A DNA stretch of 61,241 bases from Rickettsiales bacterium (GTDB taxonomy: Bacteria > Pseudomonadota > Alphaproteobacteria > Rs-D84), in NCBI GenBank assembly GCA_031266915.1, contig JAISAB010000006.1, forward strand, positions 1-61,241, written 5' to 3'. This document shows positions 25,195 through 32,208 of this stretch, one piece after another. A program made the position numbers and the translations under genes. The number at the start of each line of letters is the position of its first letter. The first letter of the stretch is position 1. The notes under the pieces are model-generated. The model was not told the DNA's origin and made no database searches. It saw only the letters and a program-made list of their open reading frames with translations.

Positions 25195-26350
25195 ATTAAA
25201 AATAGGCGTATTTTTTGGAGGCGGGTCTTTTGAGCATGACGTAAGTATTCTTACAGGTCTGCAAGTGTGCCAGGCAATGGATATAACCAGATATGAACCG
25301 ATTCCATTTTATGTGGATCTGCACGGGAACATTTGGACCGGCGGCGCGCTGGCGTCACACAAAACATATCCTTTGACGGATAACGCGAAAAGCAAATTGA
25401 CGCTGGTTGTAATCGGCAGCGATGGCAAGATACTGTCCGCCCACGGCATGTTTCGGCGCGAAATAAAAATTGATGCGGCTTTGTTGGCGTTTCATGGCGG
25501 CGCCGGAGAATCGGGCGCATGGGCCGGATTATTGGAGGTCTCCGGTATTCCGTTCGCAGGCGCAAAAAACATGGCGTCCGGCGTTTATATGAGCAAATAT
25601 GCGACTAAATTGATCTGTCGTGCACTGGGTATAAAAGTATTGAACGAGATAATCGCAAAGCGGCCGGCTGCAAATACGGACATATTGGTTTTTGCAAAAA
25701 ATCTTGGTGTAAAATTTCCAGTGATTGTAAAACCAGAATCGATGGGCAGCAGCGTCGGCGTATCGCGCGCGAATAATAATGAAGAATTGGCGGCTGGTCT
25801 GATGTCCGTTTTCAAGCTTGGCGATAATGCGATGATTGAGCCGTTTGTAGAAAACCTGGCGGAGTACAATGTTGCAGTTATGCGGCGCGGACGCGATATT
25901 ATCACAAGCGCGATAGAAATGCCGAAGAATGGCGGCAGATTATTAACCTTTGCCAATAAATACATGTCCGGCGGCAGCGCAAAGAAAAAAATAGACGCAG
26001 ATATTGACGTAATGCCATCTGACGGACTACTAAGCATGGGACGCGACCTTGAGCCGGCGCTTTCGGAAGAACAGGAGTCTTTTATTCGAGAATCCGCTAT
26101 AAAACTTTTCGGCGCATTGGGTACCGACGGCGCGCCGCGCATAGATTTTTATGGCGATAAAAATACCGGGGAAATATGGCTGAACGAAGTTAATCCGATA
26201 CCGGGCGCATTCGCATTCTATCTGTGGCGCGCCGCGAAGGATCCGATGACTTATACCGATATTATCACGAATTTGATAGAAAATGCTTTGAACAATACGC
26301 GATCGAAAAGCTATGACTTAAATTCCAGCAATTCGCGGGTGTTTAATTAG
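25187..26350 (+). CDS. ddl: D-alanine--D-alanine (or D-Ala-X) ligase
   Basis: This is a 387-residue ATP-grasp ligase. N-terminal GVFFGGGSFEHDVSILTG is the Ddl signature. ATP-grasp elements VIVKPESMGSSVGVS, PFVENLAEYNV, RIDFY and LNEVNPIPGAFAFYLW follow. The usual Ddl ends LNTLPGMT after EVN; here the sequence NPIPGAF and the omega-loop region differ, so the C-terminal substrate may not be D-Ala (D-Ser or D-lactate are possible). ATG 25187 is preceded by AGGA. It diverges from the Mur/hydrolase pair with only 27 bp between starts. Confidence 0.8.
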   Translation: MSKLKIGVFFGGGSFEHDVSILTGLQVCQAMDITRYEPIPFYVDLHGNIWTGGALASHKTYPLTDNAKSKLTLVVIGSDGKILSAHGMFRREIKIDAALLAFHGGAGESGAWAGLLEVSGIPFAGAKNMASGVYMSKYATKLICRALGIKVLNEIIAKRPAANTDILVFAKNLGVKFPVIVKPESMGSSVGVSRANNNEELAAGLMSVFKLGDNAMIEPFVENLAEYNVAVMRRGRDIITSAIEMPKNGGRLLTFANKYMSGGSAKKKIDADIDVMPSDGLLSMGRDLEPALSEEQESFIRESAIKLFGALGTDGAPRIDFYGDKNTGEIWLNEVNPIPGAFAFYLWRAAKDPMTYTDIITNLIENALNNTRSKSYDLNSSNSRVFN

Positions 26351-26489
26351 GGTCAGGACTCAATGGATTTTGGCGCAGTGTTGCCGCCGGTTTTGGACGG
26401 CAAGATTTACAAGCAGTTTCCGGAATTTCAGCGCGGGAATCTTAGTATGAATTCAGGTATGGAAAATTAGGCAACAGAATACCGACCCG
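26351..26489 (+). pseudogene. short ORF remnant after ddl
   Basis: ATG 26363 to TAG 26470 encodes 35 residues (MDFGAVLPPVLDGKIYKQFP, then EFQRGNL...). No family assigned. It looks like the amputated start of a gene. Confidence 0.3.
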
Positions 26490-26528
26490 CCAAAATTAAA
26501 ACCGCCCTTGTGGCGGTTTAAATTTTGG
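26490..26528. terminator. long intergenic hairpin, probable terminator
   Basis: CCAAAATT-AAACCGCC, loop cttgt, GGCGGTTT-AAATTTTGG. The stem is about 16 bp with a T-rich right side. The remaining bases to 26734 hold no recognised feature. Confidence 0.65.
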
Positions 26529-26734
26529 TTGGAAAAGCAAGATGAGAATCCCAGTTCGACAATGGGTCAGTAAGCTATGGGCGCGACGGTGCGGCAGAGG
26601 TTATACCGGCCAATATTGAAAGATAGTATCTATAAAATATAAGTTTACTTTTTAAAACATTATCGTTACAGTGCGTCGCAGGACAACGTGTTCCTGTTGC
26701 CTGTCTAATAATGCCTTTATTCTATAGGTTAAAA

Positions 26735-27493
26735 ATGAAAAAAATATTTATGAATATCGTGTGTTCGCTTATTCCGGTACCAAAATGGCGCCGACAGGTT
26801 AGAACATTAATGTATAAACACCTCTTTAAATCCGAGATTTTATGGAAACAGAGATATAAGATGTTACTTGGGGCGGTCGCTGACCCCGATGGTCTGGGAA
26901 TGATTAACGCCATGATGTATAATGCGCGCGTTCCAGAACAATATGGATACATCTTTAAAAAGATGCCGGCAGGCAGTGTCTGTATCGATTGTGGCGCAAA
27001 CGTCGGTTTGATAAGCGATTTGATTTTAAAACGCGGGGGCGTTGTGTTTGCATTTGAGCCCGCACGCGAATCAGCGGAGCTTTTACAATATAAATATAGA
27101 GATAATAAACAAATAACAGTTATCTCAAAAGCTGTATCAGATAAGAATAGTGTCGCCGTTTTTCACACTGGTGGCAACTTTGACCTTGGGGCGACCCTTA
27201 TGAATAGAACAAAGAAAGATTCTGATTACAGAGTTGGAGTTATTCGGCTGGTCGATTTTATCCAAGATTTATTATCAAAACAAGAATCTATATATTTATT
27301 AAAACTTGATGTAGAGGGTGTGGAATTCGAGATACTTGAGGATATTATAAAATCCAATGTTTATAAAAAGATAAAATATATAGTCTGTGAAACCCACGAA
27401 TGGATAAATAAAGAGCTTGAACCAAAGCTCGCTCATATAAAAAATCTTATACAAGAGAATAAAATTGAAAATATATATCTTGATTGGGTTTAA
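26735..27493 (+). CDS. FkbM-family SAM-dependent methyltransferase
   Basis: This is a 252-residue protein from ATG 26735 (AGG nine bases upstream); ATG 26711 would add eight residues. Rossmann SAM-binding motif VCIDCGANVGLISDLI (about residue 85), FAFEPARES acidic loop, ISKAVSD, and LKLDVEGVEFEIL near residue 190 are typical of FkbM O-methyltransferases acting on sugars or polyketides. AT-rich and isolated, so probably part of the acquired island. Substrate unknown. Confidence 0.8.
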   Translation: MKKIFMNIVCSLIPVPKWRRQVRTLMYKHLFKSEILWKQRYKMLLGAVADPDGLGMINAMMYNARVPEQYGYIFKKMPAGSVCIDCGANVGLISDLILKRGGVVFAFEPARESAELLQYKYRDNKQITVISKAVSDKNSVAVFHTGGNFDLGATLMNRTKKDSDYRVGVIRLVDFIQDLLSKQESIYLLKLDVEGVEFEILEDIIKSNVYKKIKYIVCETHEWINKELEPKLAHIKNLIQENKIENIYLDWV

Positions 27494-27520
27494 TGTTTTT
27501 AATTCTATACGTATTTCCGC

Positions 27521-27549
27521 TTGACATTTGTTTGTAATGTTGGTACATT
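27521..27549 (+). promoter_or_regulatory. brnTA-1 promoter
   Basis: TTGACA (27521-27526), 17-base spacer, TACATT (27544-27549). The upstream sequence (TACGTATTTCCGC) is repeated at the second brnTA promoter. Confidence 0.75.
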
Positions 27550-27567
27550 AAGAATAGAGGCAACGAT

Positions 27568-27837
27568 ATGCAATTTGAATGGGATGAGGTTAAAAATAAA
27601 AGCAATATAGTCAAACATGGACTTGATTTGATTCTCGGCGCCCTTGTTTGGCGCGATGAAAAACACCTTGTTATGCCAGATAAACGCAAAGACTATGGCG
27701 AGGATAGATTTAACTGCACAGGAAATACGGAATACGGTGTTTTGACGGTTTGTTACACGATGCGCGGCGAAAACATAAGAATCATATAGACGCGTCCCGC
27801 CAGCAGGAAAGAACGGAGGTTCTACAATGACAATTAA
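27568..27837 (+). pseudogene. brnT: BrnT toxin 1, interrupted by TAG
   Basis: Residues 1-73 (MQFEWDEVKNKSNIVKHG, DYGEDRF, TVCYTMRGENIRII) are a BrnT ribonuclease toxin. The frame meets TAG at 27787-27789 where the family has Ser of the IRIISAR tail. Beyond it the frame still reads TRPASRKERRFYND up to TAA 27835-27837, overlapping brnA as usual. A single nonsense change therefore removes the conserved C-terminal basic motif. The truncated 73-residue product is probably inactive, although readthrough could restore it. Confidence 0.75.
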
Positions 27838-28132
27838 AAGAATGACCCTTGAACAAATAGAACGCAGCATAACGCCCGCAATGAAGCGTCGCGCTCGCGC
27901 CGCCATGTTGCGCGAGCCTGATTTGACAGACCCGGATGCGCCCGAGGTAACGGACGCCATGTTCGCCGTCGCGCGCCGGCCTGGCCGCGTCAGTCCTGAA
28001 ATGAAAAAGGTATCGCAAAATATACGGTTTGACCGTGATGTGCTGGATGGTTTGAAAAAAACCGGACGCAATTGGTCGACTCGCGTTAATGCCGTTATGC
28101 GCGGATATTTGTCAGGGCTTGGCGTGTTATAA
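27827..28132 (+). CDS. brnA: BrnA antitoxin 1
   Basis: This is a 101-residue protein. The N-terminal half is charged and carries RRPGRVSPEMKKVSQNIRFD, the ribbon-helix-helix DNA-binding part of BrnA, followed by GRNWSTRVNAVMRGYL. GGAGG precedes ATG 27827. It should bind and neutralise BrnT and repress its own promoter (family knowledge). The reading frame is intact, although its toxin has a nonsense codon. Confidence 0.85.
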   Translation: MTIKRMTLEQIERSITPAMKRRARAAMLREPDLTDPDAPEVTDAMFAVARRPGRVSPEMKKVSQNIRFDRDVLDGLKKTGRNWSTRVNAVMRGYLSGLGVL

Positions 28133-28137
28133 TTTTA

Positions 28138-28262
28138 GGCCCAAGTTACAAGAGTGTATCTTTTTGGCCACAAAACCTCAAGACTCGTCATGCCGTCCTG
28201 CAACGGCATGACGCCAAGTGAGAAGAATGTCGAAAAAGGTACATTCCTGTCAGTTGAGCGAA
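28138..28262. repeat. palindromic repeat with AAGTGA...TATCTTT ends
   Basis: The left end resembles the element at 50143 (...GTATCTTTTTGGCC, AAAACCTCAAGACTCGTCAT). The right end carries the inverted AAGGTACATTCC...TTGAG. The middle is a GTCATGCCGTcctgcaACGGCATGAC hairpin. Confidence 0.65.
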
Positions 28263-28289
28263 TATTTTTAATTATATATGTATTTCTGC

Positions 28290-28317
28290 TTGACACTTGT
28301 AATTATTGATATACAAT
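28290..28317 (+). promoter_or_regulatory. brnTA-2 promoter
   Basis: TTGACA (28290-28295), 16-base spacer, TACAAT (28312-28317). Preceded by TATGTATTTCTGC, the diverged twin of the brnTA-1 upstream sequence. Confidence 0.75.
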
Positions 28318-28340
28318 ATTTGCGAACATTAAAGGTGCAA

Positions 28341-28628
28341 ATGGTGAAAGAATTGCAATTTGAGTGAGATGAATCAAAACAGCGTTCTAACCTGGAAAAG
28401 CACGATATTGATTTTATTGATGCCCGCTTGGTATTTTATGACAAAGCACGCATGGAAAGAATTGATGACCGCAAGGATTATGGCAAAACCAGATTGCAGA
28501 TAATAGGGAAAATTTCTGATGATGTAATAGTATTCGTAGTGTGCACAAATCGCGGCAACATTATACGAATAATATCCGCCAGACGCGCAAATAGCAAAGA
28601 AAGAGGTAAATATTATGGCAATAGTTAG
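28341..28628 (+). pseudogene. brnT: BrnT toxin 2, interrupted by TGA at the conserved Trp
   Basis: From ATG 28341 (AAAGG upstream) the frame reads MVKELQFE, TGA (28365-28367), DESKQRSNLEKHDIDF and on to a normal C-terminus (IIRIISARRANSKERGKYYG). BrnT1 has Trp at this position (QFEWDE), so a TGG-to-TGA change is the simplest explanation. All else is intact. Restart at ATG 28428 would lose the first third. Confidence 0.75.
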
Positions 28629-28914
28629 ATATACCGAATCCCAGTTGAAAACCATGAAAGGTAAAACTGATTGGAAGCGTGTACGCGCTATGCGTGACGC
28701 CGATATTGCATATGATGATGACGCGCCGATGATTTCGGATAGCGACTTTAAGCTGTTTAAGCGTCCAGGTCGCCCAAAGTCCGCCGAAACGCTACAAGGG
28801 GTTTATTTGCGGCTGCCACGCGATACCGTTGAAAAGCTGCGTTCTCATGGTCGTGGGTGGCAATCGATATTACGCGAAAAGATTCGCGAAATGATTCGTC
28901 TTGGTATGTTTTGA
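28615..28914 (+). CDS. brnA: BrnA antitoxin 2
   Basis: This is a 99-residue protein overlapping the toxin frame by 14 bases, as in brnTA modules. It carries FKLFKRPGRPKSAETLQGVY and LPRDTVEKLRSHGRGWQSIL, the BrnA ribbon-helix-helix part. The open frame is intact. A terminator follows at 28927-28956. Confidence 0.8.
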   Translation: MAIVRYTESQLKTMKGKTDWKRVRAMRDADIAYDDDAPMISDSDFKLFKRPGRPKSAETLQGVYLRLPRDTVEKLRSHGRGWQSILREKIREMIRLGMF

Positions 28915-28926
28915 TTAAATAATTTG

Positions 28927-28956
28927 TAAAAAACAAGCCCCATTTGGGGCTTGTTT
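28927..28956. terminator. bidirectional terminator
   Basis: AAACAAGCCCC-attt-GGGGCTTGTTT stem flanked by A and T runs, just after brnA-2. Confidence 0.85.
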
Positions 28957-29099
28957 GATAACTGTGCAAACGGGTGTTTTTTAAGTTACAAAAATGAAAA
29001 AACAAATAATTTTGTTCATGGGGAATTTGACGGTACCACAAGGGCGCATGCTTGCGCCCCGGAAAACACCATGGTTGCCGGGATGCAGAATCTCGGGCA

Positions 29100-29690
29100 C
29101 TAGTATATGCAGCTGTCGCCGCTTACCTCGAACGTTCCGCCTGCATCGGTAAACTTGCCCTGGATATAGCAGTCGTTTATCGATGTTCTGGGGCTCTTGC
29201 TCTTTACTCCGCCGTTTACGACAGTCGAGCTGCTGCCGGGACAAGTGCTGCAAGATGTGGCGTTGCTGGCGGATGCCTTATACGTCCCGTCTCCGCACGC
29301 TGCGCACACATTCCCGTTTTTGTAATACCCCGCGTCGCACGATGTTGCAACGCAAGCGCTGTACGTGCAGCCCGCACCGCAGCTGTCGCCCCCGGTATTG
29401 TTTTTCGCGCCGGTGCCGCCGGCCATCGTGCACGGCGTCGTCCCGCTGGATGCGCAGATATTCGTGCAGCACATACTTGAGCTTATATAGGGATACCCGG
29501 AATTAGCGCAAACATCCACTACTCCGTTGTCTTTACAACATTGAATTTCCGGATAGGTGGAGCAACTGCAGACAGAACTGCAATTGCTTATGTCGCCGTA
29601 GTCTGAACAAGATATTGCAAAACCGGTCTGTATATGAACAAACTGGCAAACTGCAATGATTAATATGAATTGTGATATTTTGATATTCAT
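29100..29690 (-). CDS. Cys-rich secreted protein
   Basis: This is a 196-residue protein from ATG 29690 (AGAAGG upstream). Signal peptide MNIKISQFILIIAVCQFVHI..GFA. The mature region has more than 20 Cys, with ADVYKNGNVCAACG-like modules (CDAGYYKNGNVC, CGDGTYKAS, CSTCPGSSS) as in TNFR- or ephrin-like repeats, the same style as the partial gene at 1-1067. The start lies 29 bases after the terminator of structured RNA copy C. Probably a periplasmic or surface disulfide-rich protein of unknown role. An upstream in-frame extension runs through the RNA and is not used. Confidence 0.75.
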   Translation of the reverse strand: MNIKISQFILIIAVCQFVHIQTGFAISCSDYGDISNCSSVCSCSTYPEIQCCKDNGVVDVCANSGYPYISSSMCCTNICASSGTTPCTMAGGTGAKNNTGGDSCGAGCTYSACVATSCDAGYYKNGNVCAACGDGTYKASASNATSCSTCPGSSSTVVNGGVKSKSPRTSINDCYIQGKFTDAGGTFEVSGDSCIY

Positions 29691-29718
29691 TCCAACCTTC
29701 TTTTGTTTTTGGTAACGC

Positions 29719-29896
29719 AAAAACCACCAGGAACTGGCGGTTGGAGGTTCGTAACAATTGTTGGAATTGTGCGGCGTATTCAATATATTCCGCCGGCCCT
29801 CCAACCAATAAAGGTTGCGGGCTTTGACATTTTCGCCGACAAATAACCGGCGCCAACAAGAGGTTACGATACCTCGCGTCTGGAACACCCAGGCGC
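29719..29896 (-). ncRNA. structured RNA family, copy C
   Basis: Minus strand. The opening hairpin GCGCCTGG-gtgtt-CCAGACGC keeps the loop GTGTT of copy B with different stem bases. GAGG...CCTC has a loop whose CGTAAC (29863-29868) pairs with GTTACG (29750-29755). Then CGCCG...CGGCG, AACC...GGTTGGAGGGC, GGCG...CGCC with inner AATATATT, CAATT...AATTG, CCTCCAACC, and terminator ACCGCCagttcctGGTGGT-T5. The Cys-rich protein gene follows at once. Confidence 0.65.
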
Positions 29897-29902
29897 AACG
29901 TC

Positions 29903-29931
29903 ATTATATTGCATAAGCAGGTAGATTGCAA
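29903..29931 (-). promoter_or_regulatory. promoter of structured RNA copy C
   Basis: Minus strand: TTGCAA (29926-29931), 17-base spacer, TATAAT (29903-29908). Confidence 0.75.
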
Positions 29932-30075
29932 ACGAATAAAAAATTTCTTGGTACGATGAAAGAGTCCAAGCCGATAATTTCATGTTGAAAAAACATATTT
30001 AGTTTTGTAAGTTATATTTCGCCGGGACGTTACGTGCCGGCAGTGGCATTCCAAACTCAATCTAACAGGTGCGTC

Positions 30076-30666
30076 ATGAAATCCGACAGACTAAGCCGCA
30101 ACAAAACTTTGAAAGTTCCGAAAATCGTCAAAAACGAAGCCGGTCCGGCGAACAGCGCGGACGATTTGTTTTCTGTCAAACAAGGCTCTGCCATGGGGTT
30201 CGGCGTGAAATTCGACAAGAAAAAAGAACAGGCCCGGGCCGTGGCCGTCGACGCGGAACTGGACATGGTTTCGAAAATATCGGACGAATCCAGCGACCTG
30301 GCGGTCGTGACGCGCGCCAAAAAACTGGGCGCTTATATATTGGCAATATCGATGAAATCGCCGCAAAAATTTCGTGCGACGTATGTGGCGCGGATGCAGA
30401 ATCTATGCCTGGACGCAATATCCGATATGTTTCGCGCAAACACCGTCCGCGCGGACAGCGTGGAAAACAAGACAAAGCGCGAACAGTTTCAGACCGACGC
30501 GATAATCAGGCTGAAAATGCTGGGCTATATCGCGCTGCTGGCGGAAAACTCAGGATGCATACTGTTGCGCCAGTACAAGCAAATATCGCTGCAGCTGGGC
30601 GATGTCATCGGTCTGTGCGCCGCGTGGCGCAAAAGCGACAACGATAAATGGGGGGCCAGGCAATAA
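30076..30666 (+). CDS. avd: DGR accessory variability determinant (Avd-like)
   Basis: This is a 196-residue protein from ATG 30076 (AACAGG upstream; ATG 30034 also in frame). Residues about 85-196 form the four-helix-bundle pattern of Avd: KKLGAYILAISMKSPQKFRA, QNLCLDAISDMFRAN, RLKMLGYIALLAENSG, ISLQLGDVIGLCAAW. In known DGRs Avd forms a ring that binds the reverse transcriptase and template RNA. An extra basic N-terminal arm of about 80 residues is unusual. It sits 46 bp before the template repeat and 370 bp before the reverse transcriptase, the standard order. A weak promoter (TTGAAA 29985-29990, 17 bases, TAAGTT) lies upstream. Confidence 0.8.
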   Translation: MKSDRLSRNKTLKVPKIVKNEAGPANSADDLFSVKQGSAMGFGVKFDKKKEQARAVAVDAELDMVSKISDESSDLAVVTRAKKLGAYILAISMKSPQKFRATYVARMQNLCLDAISDMFRANTVRADSVENKTKREQFQTDAIIRLKMLGYIALLAENSGCILLRQYKQISLQLGDVIGLCAAWRKSDNDKWGARQ

Positions 30667-30712
30667 AAATTCGAAGCCTTGGGGCTTTGAACAAGGGAAA
30701 GCTTGTTTTTTG

Positions 30713-30833
30713 ACGGGTTATCTGTGGTCGTCTTCTGATAATGGTAATAATAATGTTCGCACCGTGAATGAAAACGGTAACAAGAACTAAAACAATCCTA
30801 ATAAACGGAAACTGGCCGCCCGTCCCGATTTGC
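30713..30833 (+). repeat. DGR template repeat (TR)
   Basis: 121 bp matching 38851-38971 with no gaps. I count 20 mismatches, of which 18 are at TR adenines (A to T, C or G). The other two are T at 30788 and G at 30808. In the target's frame it reads TGYLWSSSDNG, NNN, VRTVNENGNKN, stop, NNPNKRKLAARPDLL, with the adenines clustered in AAT/AAC codons. Non-coding in itself. Confidence 0.95.
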
Positions 30834-31039
30834 TGCTGTAAAAAACGCCTGAAATGCGGACTGGACGCACAGCCCGCCCGCGCGCAGAGCAAAGGAAGCT
30901 TTCTCTTTTCCATATGCGGGTGAGACCCGCGGCGGAAGAACGAAAAACGACGACAATCGTTTCAAGGAACACCACGCGCGTTGACGTGAAAATTTTAACG
31001 CCGCTATTTGGTGTTCCTTTTTTCTTGATAAAACGAAAA
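30834..31039 (+). other. DGR spacer RNA region between TR and reverse transcriptase
   Basis: About 200 bp rich in foldback: GGAAGCTTTC.., GCGGGTgagACCCGC, and a perfect 11-bp inverted repeat AAGGAACACCA (30964-30974) / TGGTGTTCCTT (31009-31019) ending 20 bases before the reverse-transcriptase ATG. In characterised DGRs the TR-RT spacer RNA is needed to prime cDNA synthesis, so this is the candidate priming structure. Confidence 0.6.
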
Positions 31040-32077
31040 ATGAATCTAAGCGAAATATTCACGTTTGAAAATCTGCACGCGGCGCATGAATTATGCCGCC
31101 GCGGCAAGCAGCACAAGCGCGGCACGATAATGTTCGAACTGGACGCGGGTCCGGCGATTGCGAAACTGGCCGCTGAACTGGCGACGCGGAAATACAAAAT
31201 CGGAAAATATCGCGAGTTCAAACTGTATGACCCCAAGGAACGCAAGATAAAGGCATTGCCCTATCGGGACCGCGTCGTGCAGATGTGTTTTTGCAAGAAT
31301 GCGCTGGAACCGCGATTGGAAAAGCGCCTGATTCATGACAACGCCGCGTCGCGTGCTGGCCGCGGAACGGACTTTTCGGTGCGGCGCCTGCATCGATTCA
31401 TTCGGGCGTCGTTTATAAATGCCGGCGGCAACGGCGCGTATTTTCTGAAATGCGACGTCGCGAAGTATTTCCCCAGCATCAATCACGACGTCTTGTTATC
31501 CAAATTGTGGCGCTGCGGCTTTTCATCGGACGAGATGTGGTTCATGGAAATGGTAATCAAATCCCACGGAGACGCTGGCGTTCCGCTGGGCAATCAGACC
31601 AGCCAGTGGTTCGCGCTGCTGTATCTGGACGATGTCGACAGATTGATTAAGGAAAAGCTGCGCGTCGCGCACTATGTGCGGTATATGGACGATTTCGTGC
31701 TGCTGCATCCGGACAAGGATTTTTTGCAAAAATGCCGCGGCGAAATCCAGCGTTTCTGCGCGGACAAATTAAAGTTGAAACTGAATGCGAAGACGCAAAT
31801 CGGCCGGTTGAAAAACGGATTGGATTTTCTGGGATTCAATCACAAGCTGACGGCGACGGGGCGCGTCGTCAAGCGCATGCGGGCATCGGCGCGGGCGCGC
31901 CAGCGGCGGTACTTGAAAACCCTGTCGCATTGTTATCTGAACGACGTTGTCGACGACGAGTATCTGGCCGCGCGTCGTGCATCGTTTCGCGCGCATATGG
32001 CTGGCACCGCGGACAGAAAGTTCGTAATGAACAGAATCAACACGCTGCGACGCATAAAAAAGATGAAAAACCAATAG
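31040..32077 (+). CDS. DGR reverse transcriptase
   Basis: This is a 345-residue protein from ATG 31040. Palm motifs: KCDVAKYFPSI (catalytic Asp about 139), VPLGNQTSQWFALLYLDDVD (residues 181-200, DGR-type GxxxSQ where group II intron enzymes have QGG), YVRYMDDFVLL (residues 212-222, catalytic YMDD), and LDFLGFNH thumb start. No maturase or endonuclease domain, as in DGR enzymes. Together with Avd it should copy TR RNA with adenine misincorporation and write the cDNA into the variable repeat at 38851. A longer in-frame start at 30854 would run through the spacer and is rejected. Confidence 0.93.
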   Translation: MNLSEIFTFENLHAAHELCRRGKQHKRGTIMFELDAGPAIAKLAAELATRKYKIGKYREFKLYDPKERKIKALPYRDRVVQMCFCKNALEPRLEKRLIHDNAASRAGRGTDFSVRRLHRFIRASFINAGGNGAYFLKCDVAKYFPSINHDVLLSKLWRCGFSSDEMWFMEMVIKSHGDAGVPLGNQTSQWFALLYLDDVDRLIKEKLRVAHYVRYMDDFVLLHPDKDFLQKCRGEIQRFCADKLKLKLNAKTQIGRLKNGLDFLGFNHKLTATGRVVKRMRASARARQRRYLKTLSHCYLNDVVDDEYLAARRASFRAHMAGTADRKFVMNRINTLRRIKKMKNQ

Positions 32078-32155
32078 TGATTAGTGCTCAGTTTATAGTG
32101 CATAGTTAACTAGTTCACTAATAACTAAGCACTACTCACTATGCACTAGTGACTG
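32078..32155. repeat. word-repeat inverted element
   Basis: TAGTGATTAGTGCTCAG words mirrored by CACTACTCACTATGCACTAG. Confidence 0.65.
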
Positions 32156-32208
32156 CCAAATATTCTTCTTGCCCCAAATTCGGCAAATTTGCTAACATGA
32201 CCCTAAGG

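Noticed and set aside
28365-28367. TGA read as Trp (genetic code change), suggested by TGA at a Trp site in BrnT2 and another TGA at 22643
   Set aside because: recG, the MoxR ATPase and several other intact genes end at TGA with the next gene starting immediately, and Trp is coded by TGG throughout. Nonsense mutation in degraded accessory genes is simpler.
29691-29888. N-terminal extension of the Cys-rich protein by 66 codons
   Set aside because: The extension lies within structured RNA copy C and its terminator. ATG 29690 has its own ribosome site and starts the signal peptide.
30602-30790. 62-residue ORF across the template repeat as a protein
   Set aside because: It is the out-of-frame end of avd joined to the TR. 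It ends at the TR's TAA, which has no meaning in a non-coding template.
31040-32077. Reverse transcriptase as a group II intron or retron enzyme
   Set aside because: No maturase or endonuclease domain, no intron RNA domain V, and motif 4 is GxxxSQ rather than QGG. The TR/VR pair and Avd establish a DGR.
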